A stretch of DNA of 64,000 nucleotides. It comes from Streptomyces sp. SID13726 (GTDB lineage: Bacteria > Actinomycetota > Actinomycetes > Streptomycetales > Streptomycetaceae). How positions within the stretch are numbered: position 1 is the stretch's first letter; each line of letters opens with the position of its first letter. Below, one piece after another: positions 27,415 to 35,441 of this stretch. The stretch covers positions 372,001-436,000 of the forward strand of contig NZ_JAAGLY010000005.1 of NCBI RefSeq assembly GCF_010548375.1, in the 5' to 3' direction. Below the pieces are notes generated by a model. It saw nothing but the letters and a program-made list of their open reading frames with translations, was not told the origin of the DNA and searched no databases. Made by a program: the position numbers and the translations under genes.

Positions 27415-27884
27415 GCGGGGCGGTCGAGGCCCGGCTCGCGGAGCTGGGGCTGACGTTGCCGGCGGTCGTGCCGCCGCTGGCCGCGTACCAGCCGGCCGTG
27501 CGGTCGGGGGTGTACGTGTACACCTCGGGGCAGTTGCCGATGGTCGACGGGAAGCTTCCGGTCACCGGGAAGGTGGGGGCGGAGGTCACCGCCGAGGAGG
27601 CGAAGGCGTTGGCGCGGACGTGTGCGCTGAACGCTCTGGCGGCGGTCAAGTCCGTGGCGGGGGATCTCGATCTTGTCGCGCGGGTGGTGAAGGTCGTGGG
27701 GTTTGTCGCTTCGGCCTCGGACTTCACGGGGCAGCCGGGGGTCATCAACGGCGCCAGTGAGTTGCTGGGTGAGGTGCTCGGCGACAAGGGGGTGCATGCG
27801 CGGAGTGCGGTGGGGGTCGCGGTGCTGCCGTTGGACGCGCCGGTGGAGGTCGAGGTCCAGGTGGAGCTGACTTCTGTGGCGTGA
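27411..27884 (+). CDS. RidA/YjgF family protein
   Basis: The 157-aa protein has a RidA (YER057c/YjgF) fold: SGVYVYTSGQLPMVDGKL, TAEEAKALARTCALNALAAVK and ARSAVGVAVLPLDAPVEVEV. RidA proteins hydrolyse reactive enamine/imine intermediates of amino-acid metabolism. This subtype lacks the canonical C-terminal Arg context (the family ARxxV pattern reads ARSAV), so the substrate may differ. It is coupled by GTGA to the DUF4177 gene. Confidence 0.85.
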   Translation: MSGAVEARLAELGLTLPAVVPPLAAYQPAVRSGVYVYTSGQLPMVDGKLPVTGKVGAEVTAEEAKALARTCALNALAAVKSVAGDLDLVARVVKVVGFVASASDFTGQPGVINGASELLGEVLGDKGVHARSAVGVAVLPLDAPVEVEVQVELTSVA

Positions 27885-27918
27885 TGTCGTCTGCGGGTGC
27901 GGTGGGGGCGGGCGTTTT

Positions 27919-27938
27919 GCGCAGTTCCCCGCGCCCCT
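27919..27938 (+). repeat. Streptomyces dispersed repeat, copy 1
   Basis: GCGCAGTTCCCCGCGCCCCT, perfect inverted partner of 28172-28191, just after the RidA gene. Confidence 0.75.
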
Positions 27939-28171
27939 GGATGCCTGCGGCGGCCCGCTCGGCTTCGGTGGGGGCGTGTGTAGCGCGTGCTGGTGCGTTG
28001 TGGGTCGGGGCCGGGGTGGGGGGTATCCGTCCTCGGTCCGGCGGCTCGGTCGCTTACAGAGGTGCTCGGTTCTGGACGCCGGCCGCTGCGGGCGGACACC
28101 CCCCACCCCGTCCCCTGCGCGCCGTACGCGACTGACGGCCCGTCGTGGGTGCAGGTCCGCTGCAGCTAGCT

Positions 28172-28191
28172 AGGGGCGCGGGGAACTGCGC
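28172..28191 (-). repeat. Streptomyces dispersed repeat, copy 2 (inverted)
   Basis: This is the exact reverse complement of copy 1, separated by 233 bp. Together they could pair in a transcript and act as a terminator-like structure. Confidence 0.75.
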
Positions 28192-28291
28192 GACCAGCCA
28201 CAACGCACCCGCACCCGCCAAACCACACATCGAGGCACCCTCATAGGCGCTCGGTCTCGAACATCCGCTCCCCAGGAGTTAGCCTCCGGCC

Positions 28292-29161
28292 ATGGCAAAC
28301 GGGCAGTGGTACCCAGCGGAATGGCCGGACCGTATCCGTGCGCTGGCGGACGGCACGTTGCGGCCGGCCGAGCCGAGACGGGCTGCCACGGTGATGTTGC
28401 TGAAGGACACGGCGGCCGGGACCGTCGTTCACATGTTGCGGCGGCGAGCCTCGATGGCCTTCGCGGGAGGGGCGTACGCCTATCCCGGTGGTGGGGTGGA
28501 CCCTCGGGACGACGAGCACCAGATCCACTGGGCGGGGCCCACGCGCGCGTGGTGGGCCGATCGGCTCGGGGTGGACGAGACGACGGCTCAGGCGATCGTC
28601 TGTGCGGCCGTGCGGGAGACGTACGAGGAGGCGGGCGTGCTGCTCGCCGGGCCGACCGGTGAGTCGGTGGTCGGGGACACCACGGGTGAGGAGTGGGAGG
28701 CCGACCGGGCCGCCCTGGTCGCTCGGGAGGTCTCGTTCGCCGGGTTCCTGGAGTGGCGGGGGCTCGTGCTGCGGTCGGATCTGCTCGGGGTGTGGACGCG
28801 TTGGATCACCCCGGAGTTCGAACCCCGGCGGTACGACACCTGGTTCTTCGCCGCCGCGCTTCCGGCGGGGCAGCGCACCCGCAACGCCTCCACGGAGGCC
28901 GACCGCACGGTGTGGATCCGGCCCCAGGAGGCGGCGGAGGGCTACGACAAGGGCGAGCTGCTGATGATGCCGCCCACCATCGCCACGTTGCGGCAGATCG
29001 CCGGGTACGGCTCCGCCGCCGACGTCCTCGCCGCCGCGCCCCTGCGCGACCTGAGCCCGGTGCTCGCGCGGGCCCGGCTGGAGGACGGGGAGATCGTGCT
29101 GTCCTGGCCCGGGCACGACGAGTTCACCAAGCACATCCCGAGCGGGGGAGCCACCGCATGA
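28292..29161 (+). CDS. NUDIX hydrolase
   Basis: The 289-aa protein has a NUDIX domain. The box is split in the sequence: GGAYAYPGGGVDPRD near residue 62 and AAVRETYEEAGVLLAG near 109, with an insertion between the Gly and the Glu-rich helix as in NUDT7/19-like enzymes. These remove a nucleoside diphosphate from a linked moiety. The substrate is unknown; CoA or a nucleotide sugar is plausible. Its stop overlaps the MBL gene start (ATGA), so the two form an operon. Confidence 0.88.
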   Translation: MANGQWYPAEWPDRIRALADGTLRPAEPRRAATVMLLKDTAAGTVVHMLRRRASMAFAGGAYAYPGGGVDPRDDEHQIHWAGPTRAWWADRLGVDETTAQAIVCAAVRETYEEAGVLLAGPTGESVVGDTTGEEWEADRAALVAREVSFAGFLEWRGLVLRSDLLGVWTRWITPEFEPRRYDTWFFAAALPAGQRTRNASTEADRTVWIRPQEAAEGYDKGELLMMPPTIATLRQIAGYGSAADVLAAAPLRDLSPVLARARLEDGEIVLSWPGHDEFTKHIPSGGATA

Positions 29162-29988
29162 CCGACGCCGCAGCTCTGCCCGGCCGGCCGCGGGGCGGGG
29201 TCCTCTCGGGTCCCGCCACCCCGCGGGCCGTCAACGTCCTCGCGCCCAACGCCTCCGCGATGACCCTGGACGGCACCAACACCTGGATCCTGTCGGAGCC
29301 GGACTCGGAGCTGGCCGTCGTCGTCGATCCCGGGCCGCTCGACGAGGGGCACCTCAGGGCGGTCATCGGTGCCGCCGAGGCGGCCGGGAAGCGGGTAGCC
29401 CTGACCCTGCTCACGCATGGCCATCCCGACCACGCCGAGGGCGCCGCTCGGTTCGCCGGGCTCACCGGGACCAGGGTGCGGGCCCTCGATCCGGCGTTGC
29501 GGCTGGGGGAGGAGGGGCTGGGGGCCGGGGACGTGGTGCGGGTCGGCGGGCTGGAGCTCAGGGTTGTTCCGACTCCGGGGCACACCGCGGACTCGCTGTG
29601 CTTCCATCTCCCGGCCGATCAGGCCGTCCTGACCGGAGACACCGTCCTCGGGCGCGGTACGACCGTCGTGGCCCATCCTGACGGTCGGCTGGGCGACTAT
29701 CTGGACTCCCTGCGGCGGTTGCGGTCGCTCACCGTGGACGACGGCGTGCACACCGTCCTGCCGGGGCACGGGCCCGTCCTGGAGGACGCCCAGGGGGCCG
29801 TCGAGTTCTATCTCGCCCACCGGGCCCATCGGCTGGCCCAGGTCGAGACGGCCGTGGAGGACGGACTCCGGTCGCCCGGTGCCGTCGTAGAACATGTGTA
29901 CGCCGATGTGGACCGCTCCCTGTGGCCCGCCGCCGAGCTGTCCGTCCGGGCCCAGCTGGAGTATCTGGAGGAGCACGGGCTCATCTAG
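29158..29988 (+). CDS. Metallo-beta-lactamase-fold hydrolase
   Basis: The 276-aa protein has the HxHxDH metal motif (THGHPDHAEG near residue 84), TPGHTADS, LTGDTVLG and the closing HGPVLED with C-terminal helices (SVRAQLEYLEEHGLI). It belongs to the MBL hydrolases related to glyoxalase II and LACTB2. The ATG at 29158 overlaps the NUDIX stop. The last 8 bp overlap the 3' end of the convergent nucleotidyltransferase gene. Confidence 0.9.
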   Translation: MTDAAALPGRPRGGVLSGPATPRAVNVLAPNASAMTLDGTNTWILSEPDSELAVVVDPGPLDEGHLRAVIGAAEAAGKRVALTLLTHGHPDHAEGAARFAGLTGTRVRALDPALRLGEEGLGAGDVVRVGGLELRVVPTPGHTADSLCFHLPADQAVLTGDTVLGRGTTVVAHPDGRLGDYLDSLRRLRSLTVDDGVHTVLPGHGPVLEDAQGAVEFYLAHRAHRLAQVETAVEDGLRSPGAVVEHVYADVDRSLWPAAELSVRAQLEYLEEHGLI

Positions 29989-30805
29989 GGGTCTTCGTGC
30001 CGTGCACGCGCGTGTACTCGTTCGCCAGCCAGGGGCCCAGGTCGTCGAGGTACGTCCGTAGTACGGCCTTCTCTCCGACGGGGGCACGGCCCCGTACGGC
30101 CGCCTCGCGGAGCTGGTCCGCGCGGGCCGGGTAGTACGCGGCGAAGATCTCGGCCATCTCGTCCAGGTCGCTCGTCCAGCCGTTCCAGCGGGGCATGACC
30201 AGGGTGAACGCGGTGCGGACCAGGTGGCGGGAGGTGTGGCGGACCATGCGGCGCAGGGCCGCGTCGGAGTCCGCCCCTTCGGCGCGTTCGCGCCAGCGGG
30301 GGAGCAGGAGGGCCAGGTCGCCGTTGGTCTCGCGGGCCAGGAGGGTGTCGGGGCGGTAGCGGGGGAGGTACTCCGCCAGGTCGTCGCCGAGGAGGGGCGT
30401 GCAGAGGCAGGCCACGAACCAGCCCATGTCGTGGCGTTCCAGGTCGCTCAGGAGGAGATCGCGGCTGTACAGGAGCGTTCCGACGCCGTCGATCTGCGGG
30501 AACTCCCCGTCCAGCGCCTCCCCGAGCGCGTCCACGGCCTTGCGGTCGGTGTCGGTCGGCTCGTCGCGCAGGGCGATCAGGAGGTCCAGGTCGCTGTGTC
30601 CCACGCGCGCGGTGCCGCGCGGGATCGAGCCGTAGAGGTAGGCGCTGTGCAGCCTCGGTCCGAACAGGTCGAGCACCCGGTCGCGGGCGGCTGCGACGAC
30701 CGGCCGGAAGGCGTGCGGGACCCGTCCGAGGGAGCCCTCGCGCTCGATGAAGCCCTGGGCGTCGAGACCCTTGGGGGCGACGGGGGGAACGGTTTCGGCG
30801 GCCAT
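29981..30805 (-). CDS. Nucleotidyltransferase-domain protein
   Basis: The 274-aa protein has a polymerase-beta-type nucleotidyltransferase active site: YGSIPRGTARVGHSDLDLLIAL (GS and the DxD pair) near residues 58-78. Helical segments with ELPRYRPDTLLARETNGD and a DUF4111-like C-terminal half follow. It resembles aminoglycoside-adenylyltransferase-like proteins but is not a recognised resistance enzyme. The ATP-binding residues are intact. It converges with the MBL gene. Confidence 0.8.
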   Translation of the reverse strand: MAAETVPPVAPKGLDAQGFIEREGSLGRVPHAFRPVVAAARDRVLDLFGPRLHSAYLYGSIPRGTARVGHSDLDLLIALRDEPTDTDRKAVDALGEALDGEFPQIDGVGTLLYSRDLLLSDLERHDMGWFVACLCTPLLGDDLAEYLPRYRPDTLLARETNGDLALLLPRWRERAEGADSDAALRRMVRHTSRHLVRTAFTLVMPRWNGWTSDLDEMAEIFAAYYPARADQLREAAVRGRAPVGEKAVLRTYLDDLGPWLANEYTRVHGTKTPR

Positions 30806-30872
30806 GGGATCACTGTGCCCGGGGGCGGGGCCCGGGACAGCTCATTTACGGCCCCGGGCGGGGCGGCGGAGG

Positions 30873-31901
30873 TCAGCGCCAGCGGAAGGCGCGCAGCCGG
30901 CTGTCGTCCTCGCTGGAGTCGCTGCCCAGGACGATCAGGTCCCCGGCCGCGGCGGCCTGCGAATGGAAGCCGTAGCCCCGCACCCGGCGGCGGGCCACGG
31001 CACGGCCGTCGGCGGGGTCCAGGACGCTCAGCCGGTCGCCGAAGCTGTGCAGGACCAGGAACCAGCCCCGGTGGGCCAGGACGGTGGCGTACGACGATCC
31101 CCTGCCCTGCCAGTCCCAGAGCTGTTCCCCGGAGGTGAGGGAGAAGCCCGCGATGCGGGTGCCCTCGTCCCGGTCGTCCGTGTCGGTGGGCACCAGGCCG
31201 ATCGCCAGGACGTCACCGGTCACCGCCAGCCGCTCGCCGAACCGTGCGCAGCCGGGCGGCAGCTTGATCGTCGCCTCGTCGTCGGTGCCGCGCGTCACCA
31301 GCAGGCGCGGCCGGCTCCGGGCGCCCTGTCCCTTCACCAGCAGGACGAACGGCTCGGCGAGCAGGACGGAGGCGCTCTCCGCGCGCGTGCCGGGCAGCGG
31401 GCGCTCGCTCAGGGTCTCGCCGCTGTGCGCGTCGAGCGTGCGCAGGACGGGCTGCTGCCAGCCCGTCGAAACGGCGAGTCGGCCGCCGCCGAGGGCCGCG
31501 TCCCGGAGCGACCCCAGGTCCTGCGGGTCCTGGTCCCGGTGCCACTCGACCCGGCCCGTGCCGAGGTCCAGCGCGGTCAGGCCGTACTGCTTGGTCTCAC
31601 GGGCGCCGTCGTCGTGGTGCAGGACCAGCCCCAGGCCGTCCTGGACGTCGGCGGACGCCAGGGCGACCACCTCCTCGCCGGGCGGCCGCCAGGTCCACAG
31701 CGGCGCCCCCGTGGCGCTCCGGAACGCCTGCACCCGGTCGAAGCGGACGACCACGACGGCGTCCTCCGTCGCCCACAGGCGCAGCGGTCTGCCGCCCCGG
31801 TCGCCGTTGTCGCCCGCCGATCTCCACAGCCGCTGCGCCGACCGCCGCCACCACGGCCCCCGCCACACCGACTCCGGTGCCCTGTCCTCGTACATCCCCA
31901 C
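30873..31901 (-). CDS. PQQ-like beta-propeller repeat protein
   Basis: This 342-aa protein consists of PQQ/WD-like blades (VQAFRSATGAPLWTWRPPG, LTALDLGTGRVEWHRD, LTSGEQLWDWQG, LSVLDPADGRAVARR). No signal peptide is visible, so it is probably cytoplasmic or a binding scaffold. The function is not recognised. ATG 31901 and ATG 31895 are both possible starts. It lies directly downstream of crp but behind a terminator. Confidence 0.8.
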   Translation of the reverse strand: MGMYEDRAPESVWRGPWWRRSAQRLWRSAGDNGDRGGRPLRLWATEDAVVVVRFDRVQAFRSATGAPLWTWRPPGEEVVALASADVQDGLGLVLHHDDGARETKQYGLTALDLGTGRVEWHRDQDPQDLGSLRDAALGGGRLAVSTGWQQPVLRTLDAHSGETLSERPLPGTRAESASVLLAEPFVLLVKGQGARSRPRLLVTRGTDDEATIKLPPGCARFGERLAVTGDVLAIGLVPTDTDDRDEGTRIAGFSLTSGEQLWDWQGRGSSYATVLAHRGWFLVLHSFGDRLSVLDPADGRAVARRRVRGYGFHSQAAAAGDLIVLGSDSSEDDSRLRAFRWR

Positions 31902-31915
31902 CCCTGGTGATACGA

Positions 31916-31945
31916 GAAGGGCCCCGCGGTTCGGCAGGGCCCTTC
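31916..31945 (-). terminator. Terminator after crp
   Basis: A 9-bp perfect stem (GAAGGGCCC / GGGCCCTTC) with a 12-nt loop is found 26 bp past the crp stop codon. Confidence 0.8.
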
Positions 31946-31970
31946 GACGTCGTACGACTACTGTGCGCGC

Positions 31971-32645
31971 TCAGCGTGAGCGCTTGGCGAGCCTCTCCAC
32001 GTCCAGGAGGATCACCGCGCGGGCCTCCAGGCGCAGCCAGCCGCGCTGGGCGAAGTCCGCGAGAGCCTTGTTGACCGTCTCGCGGGAGGCGCCGACCAGC
32101 TGGGCCAGCTCCTCCTGCGTGAGGTCGTGGACGACGTGGATGCCCTCCTCGGACTGCACGCCGAAGCGGCGCGAGAGGTCGAGCAGGGCGCGGGCCACGC
32201 GGCCGGGGACGTCCGAGAAGACCAGGTCGGACATCGCGTCGTTGGTGCGGCGCAGTCGGCGGGCGACGGCGCGCAGCAGGGCGGTGGCCACCTCGGGGCG
32301 GGCGTTCAGCCAGGGCTGGAGGTCGCCGTGGCCGAGGCCCAGCAGCTTGACCTCGGTCAGCGCGGTCGCGGTCGCGGTGCGCGGGCCCGGGTCGAACAGG
32401 GACAGTTCGCCGATCAGTTCGCCGGGGCCGACCACGGCGAGCATGTTCTCGCGGCCGTCCGGGGAGGTGCGGTGGAGCTTGACCTTGCCCTCGGTGACGA
32501 CGTAGAGCCGGTCGCCCGGGTCGCCCTCGTGGAACAGGGAGTCGCCTCGCGCGAGGGTCACCTCACTCATGGAGGCGCGCAGTTCCGCGGACTGCTCGTC
32601 GTCGAGTGCCGCGAAGAGCGGGTTGCGCCGCAGAACGTCGTCCAC
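31971..32645 (-). CDS. crp: Crp/Fnr-family regulator (cAMP receptor protein)
   Basis: The 224-aa protein has an N-terminal cyclic-nucleotide-binding domain (LFHEGDPGDRLYVVTEGKVKL, GELSLFDPGPRTATATA near residues 40-90) and a C-terminal winged HTH (LTQEELAQLVGASRETVNKALADF). In Streptomyces, Crp controls germination, development and antibiotic clusters. The start is a GTG with a GGAGA ribosome-binding site; the open frame continues far upstream but is not coding. The length of 224 and the neighbouring nth gene fit SCO3571. A Crp site lies 91 bp upstream of the start and suggests autoregulation. Confidence 0.93.
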   Translation of the reverse strand: MDDVLRRNPLFAALDDEQSAELRASMSEVTLARGDSLFHEGDPGDRLYVVTEGKVKLHRTSPDGRENMLAVVGPGELIGELSLFDPGPRTATATALTEVKLLGLGHGDLQPWLNARPEVATALLRAVARRLRRTNDAMSDLVFSDVPGRVARALLDLSRRFGVQSEEGIHVVHDLTQEELAQLVGASRETVNKALADFAQRGWLRLEARAVILLDVERLAKRSR

Positions 32646-32735
32646 GAGTTCTCTCCTTGTCGACCTGCTCAGGGGATCTTGTTCCCCCTTGGTACCAGGG
32701 GAACCCGGTGCCCATTTTGCCGGACGGTCCAAACA

Positions 32736-32749
32736 GTGTGATCTGTCAC
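32736..32749. promoter_or_regulatory. Candidate Crp binding site
   Basis: GTGTGATCTGTCAC fits the GTG-N6-GNCAC consensus of S. coelicolor Crp exactly. It is also a TGTGA/TCACA palindrome. It lies between crp and nth (start codons 91 bp and 104 bp away) and could regulate either or both. Confidence 0.6.
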
Positions 32750-32852
32750 AAGGATGCCGCACACCTGTCCACGGGTAAGCGGCAGGGGTCCAATCGGGGG
32801 CCGATCCCCCGGGTCCGGGGCGATTGTCGGTGCCGGGCTTTAGGCTGGCCGG

Positions 32853-33989
32853 GTGTCCAAATCGCCGGTGAGAGCGCAGGCCGAGGGGGCTGGGCGGGTG
32901 GTTGTACGTCGGGATTCCGCTGTGGGCGAACAAGGCTCCGGCGGTGAGGAGAAAGCGGCGAAAGCGACAAAGAGGGCTGTGGTGAAGAAGGTTCCGGAGG
33001 TTGTGGAGACGGGCGTTCCGGCGAAGGCGGCTGTGAGGAAGAAGGCCGCGACGAAGGCTGCCGCGAAGAAGGCGACGGCCGGTGTGAAGAAGACGACGGC
33101 TGGTGTGAAGACGGCGACGGCCGGCGCGAAGAAGGTGGCTGCCAAGTCGGCGTCGGCCAAGTCGGCCTCGGCCAAGCCCGCGTCGGTCAAGAAGGTCGCC
33201 GTCAAGCCGGTGCGGGGTGAGTCGACCACCGCGCTCGTCCGGCGTGCCCGTCGTATCAACCGTGAGCTGGCGGAGGTGTTTCCGTACGCCCACCCCGAGC
33301 TGGACTTCGTCAACCCGTTCCAACTCGTCGTCGCCACCGTCCTGTCGGCCCAGACCACCGACCTGAGGGTCAATCAGACGACCCCGGCGCTGTTCGCCAG
33401 GTACCCGACCCCCGAGGACCTGGCCGCGGCCAACCCCGAGGAGGTCGAGGAGATCCTCCGGCCCACCGGGTTCTTCCGGGCCAAGACCAAGTCGGTCATA
33501 GGGCTGTCGAAGGCCCTCGTGGAGAACTTCGGGGGTGAGGTCCCGGGACGGCTCGAAGACCTCGTCAAGTTGCCCGGAGTGGGCCGCAAGACCGCCTTCG
33601 TGGTGCTCGGCAACGCCTTCGGGCGGCCCGGCATCACCGTGGACACGCACTTCCAGCGGCTGGTCCGGCGCTGGCAGTGGACCGACGAGACCGACCCCGA
33701 CAAGATCGAGGCCGCCGTCGCCGCGCTCTTCCCCAAGAGCGACTGGACCGACCTCTCGCACCACGTCATCTGGCACGGCCGCCGCATCTGCCACGCCCGC
33801 AAACCGGCCTGCGGCGCCTGCCCCATCGCCCCGCTCTGCCCGGCCTACGGCGAGGGCGAGACGGACCCGGAGAAGGCCCAGAAGCTCCTCAAGTACGAGA
33901 AGGGCGGCTTCCCCGGGCAGCGCCTGAATCCCCCGCAGTCCTACCTGGACGCCGGCGGCAAGGCCGCGCCGCCGCTGGGGGCCGGGTGA
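32853..33989 (+). CDS. nth: Endonuclease III with Lys/Ala-rich N-terminal extension
   Basis: The catalytic core (residues about 123-340) is Nth: LSAQTTDLRVNQTT, the HhH LPGVGRKTAFVVLGNAFG near 239 with the lysine nucleophile, the aspartate of VDTHFQRL, and the [4Fe-4S] ligands C-x6-C-x2-C-x5-C (CHARKPACGACPIAPLC, about 312-329). It removes oxidised pyrimidines from DNA and nicks the AP site. Residues 1-120 are an unusual extension of Ala/Lys/Val repeats resembling histone H1 tails (KKATAGVKKTTAGVK, SAKSASAKPASVKK). It probably strengthens non-specific DNA binding. The GTG start at 32853 is read divergently from crp. Confidence 0.92.
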   Translation: MSKSPVRAQAEGAGRVVVRRDSAVGEQGSGGEEKAAKATKRAVVKKVPEVVETGVPAKAAVRKKAATKAAAKKATAGVKKTTAGVKTATAGAKKVAAKSASAKSASAKPASVKKVAVKPVRGESTTALVRRARRINRELAEVFPYAHPELDFVNPFQLVVATVLSAQTTDLRVNQTTPALFARYPTPEDLAAANPEEVEEILRPTGFFRAKTKSVIGLSKALVENFGGEVPGRLEDLVKLPGVGRKTAFVVLGNAFGRPGITVDTHFQRLVRRWQWTDETDPDKIEAAVAALFPKSDWTDLSHHVIWHGRRICHARKPACGACPIAPLCPAYGEGETDPEKAQKLLKYEKGGFPGQRLNPPQSYLDAGGKAAPPLGAG

Positions 33990-34626
33990 GGGGGCGGAGG
34001 ACGGTTGTGAGGGTTGTGCGGGGAGGGGCTGCGGGGGGTGGCGGGTCGGTGCCGGTGCCGGTGCCGGTGCCAGGCCTGGGGCCGGTGTCGGTGCCGGGCG
34101 CGGGGCCGGGGTTCGGGTGTCGTGAGGCGGGTGAGGCCCGTCGGCTGGGTGGGAGCCTCCGGGCGGGAAGTCCCGGTGGGCGGAGTGAGTGCCTTGGCGG
34201 GGGTGCCCTCGGGTGGCCGAGCACGGCGGAAGGGGTGTGGCTGTCTCGCGGAGAGGCGTACGCGTGCGCGTGGTGGCCGGGAACGGGTTGCGTCCCGGGC
34301 GCGTGGGGCGCGCAGACGCCTCGTGCCCGTGCCGCCCACGCCCGTGCCTCGCGGGCACCGCAACCCCGCCGCACGCGTGCGCGTGGCCTGCGTGCGCGTG
34401 CCCCGTGGACGCTTCAAGTTGCCGCCGCTCAAGGGCCCGGCGCCCGGACACCCCAAGCCGCCGCTCACGCTCTTGACGCCCGGACGCCTGAAGCTCGCCC
34501 CACTCCCGCACCCACCCCCCGACCGGCCCCTCCCCGTCCACTCTCCCTCCCCCCTGCCTCCTCCTCCCGACCGGAACGATCTACGCCCCCTGAGGCGTTG
34601 GGACATACAGAACAACGGGGGTGGCG
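33990..34626. other. GC-rich non-coding stretch with hexamer repeat
   Basis: This 637-bp region between nth and a NUDIX gene shows open frames on both strands, but with no domain and strongly Arg/Pro/Gly-biased translations, so I call none. Four tandem GGTGCC hexamers lie at 34048-34071. Confidence 0.5.
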
Positions 34627-35322
34627 ATGACGCACGCGAGTGATACGCAGGGCGGGCCCGTGGTGGTCAGCAAGAAGGGGCTGCCCGGCTGGCTGGACCC
34701 CGTCGTGCGGGCCGTGGAGACCGTCGAGCCCCGGCAGCTGAGCCGGTTCCTGCCGCCGGAGAGCGGTGCGGGGCGGCAGTCCGCCGTGCTGATCCTGTTC
34801 GGGGAGGGCGAGTCCGGGCCCGAGCTGCTGCTGATGGAGCGGGCGAGTTCGCTGCGGTCCCATGCCGGGCAGCCGTCGTTCCCCGGGGGCGCGCTGGACC
34901 CGGAGGACGGCGATCCGAAGGGCGACGGGCCGCTGCGGGCAGCCCTGCGCGAGGCCGAGGAGGAGACCGGGCTCGACCCCTCCGGCGTCCAGCTCTTCGG
35001 CGTCCTGCCCAAGCTGTACATCCCGGTCAGCGGCTTCGTGGTGACCCCGGTGCTGGGCTGGTGGCGCGAGCCGACCCCGGTCGGCGTGGTCGATCCCAAC
35101 GAGACCGCCCGGGTCTTCACCGTTCCCGTGGCGGATCTCACGGATCCCGACAATCGTGCGACAACCGTCCACCCCAGCGGCCACCGAGGTCCGGCATTCC
35201 TGGTCGAATCGGCCCTGGTCTGGGGCTTCACCGCCGGAATCATCGACCGCATCCTGCACTACGCCGGCTGGGAGCGCCCCTGGGACCGGGACAAGCAGGT
35301 CCCGCTCGACTGGCGCGCATGA
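34627..35322 (+). CDS. CoA pyrophosphatase, NUDIX family (NudL/PCD1-like)
   Basis: This 231-aa enzyme has SHAGQPSFPGGALDPEDGD followed by ALREAEEETGLDP, the two-part NUDIX/NudL motif that splits coenzyme A and related CoA species to 3'-phosphoadenosine and acyl-phosphopantetheine. The RHAGQ-type signature is UPF0035 (NudL). The ATG at 34627 has a GGGGGT site upstream; a GTG two codons earlier is equally possible. It precedes the MarP-like protease. Confidence 0.88.
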   Translation: MTHASDTQGGPVVVSKKGLPGWLDPVVRAVETVEPRQLSRFLPPESGAGRQSAVLILFGEGESGPELLLMERASSLRSHAGQPSFPGGALDPEDGDPKGDGPLRAALREAEEETGLDPSGVQLFGVLPKLYIPVSGFVVTPVLGWWREPTPVGVVDPNETARVFTVPVADLTDPDNRATTVHPSGHRGPAFLVESALVWGFTAGIIDRILHYAGWERPWDRDKQVPLDWRA

Positions 35323-35441
35323 CAGGGTGAACCCCGTGCCGCGTCCATGTGGGGGACGCTGTATCCGATTGCCGCTGCACGACGGGCCGCACCCCGGCCG
35401 ACCTGTAGTGAGCGCGAAGTGATGAGGCGAGGCTTGAACCG

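Larger units (their letters stand above)
27885..28291. other. Intergenic region with inverted dispersed repeats
   Basis: No gene is visible in these 407 bp. The region holds two inverted copies of the GCGCAGTTCCCCGCGCCCCT element, which I recognise as very common in Streptomyces intergenic DNA. A strong AGGAG ribosome-binding site precedes the NUDIX gene at the right end. Confidence 0.6.

Noticed and set aside
32646..34541. Upstream extension of the crp frame
   Set aside because: The open frame continues but is antisense to nth and lacks a start with conservation. The GTG at 32645 gives the family length of 224 aa.
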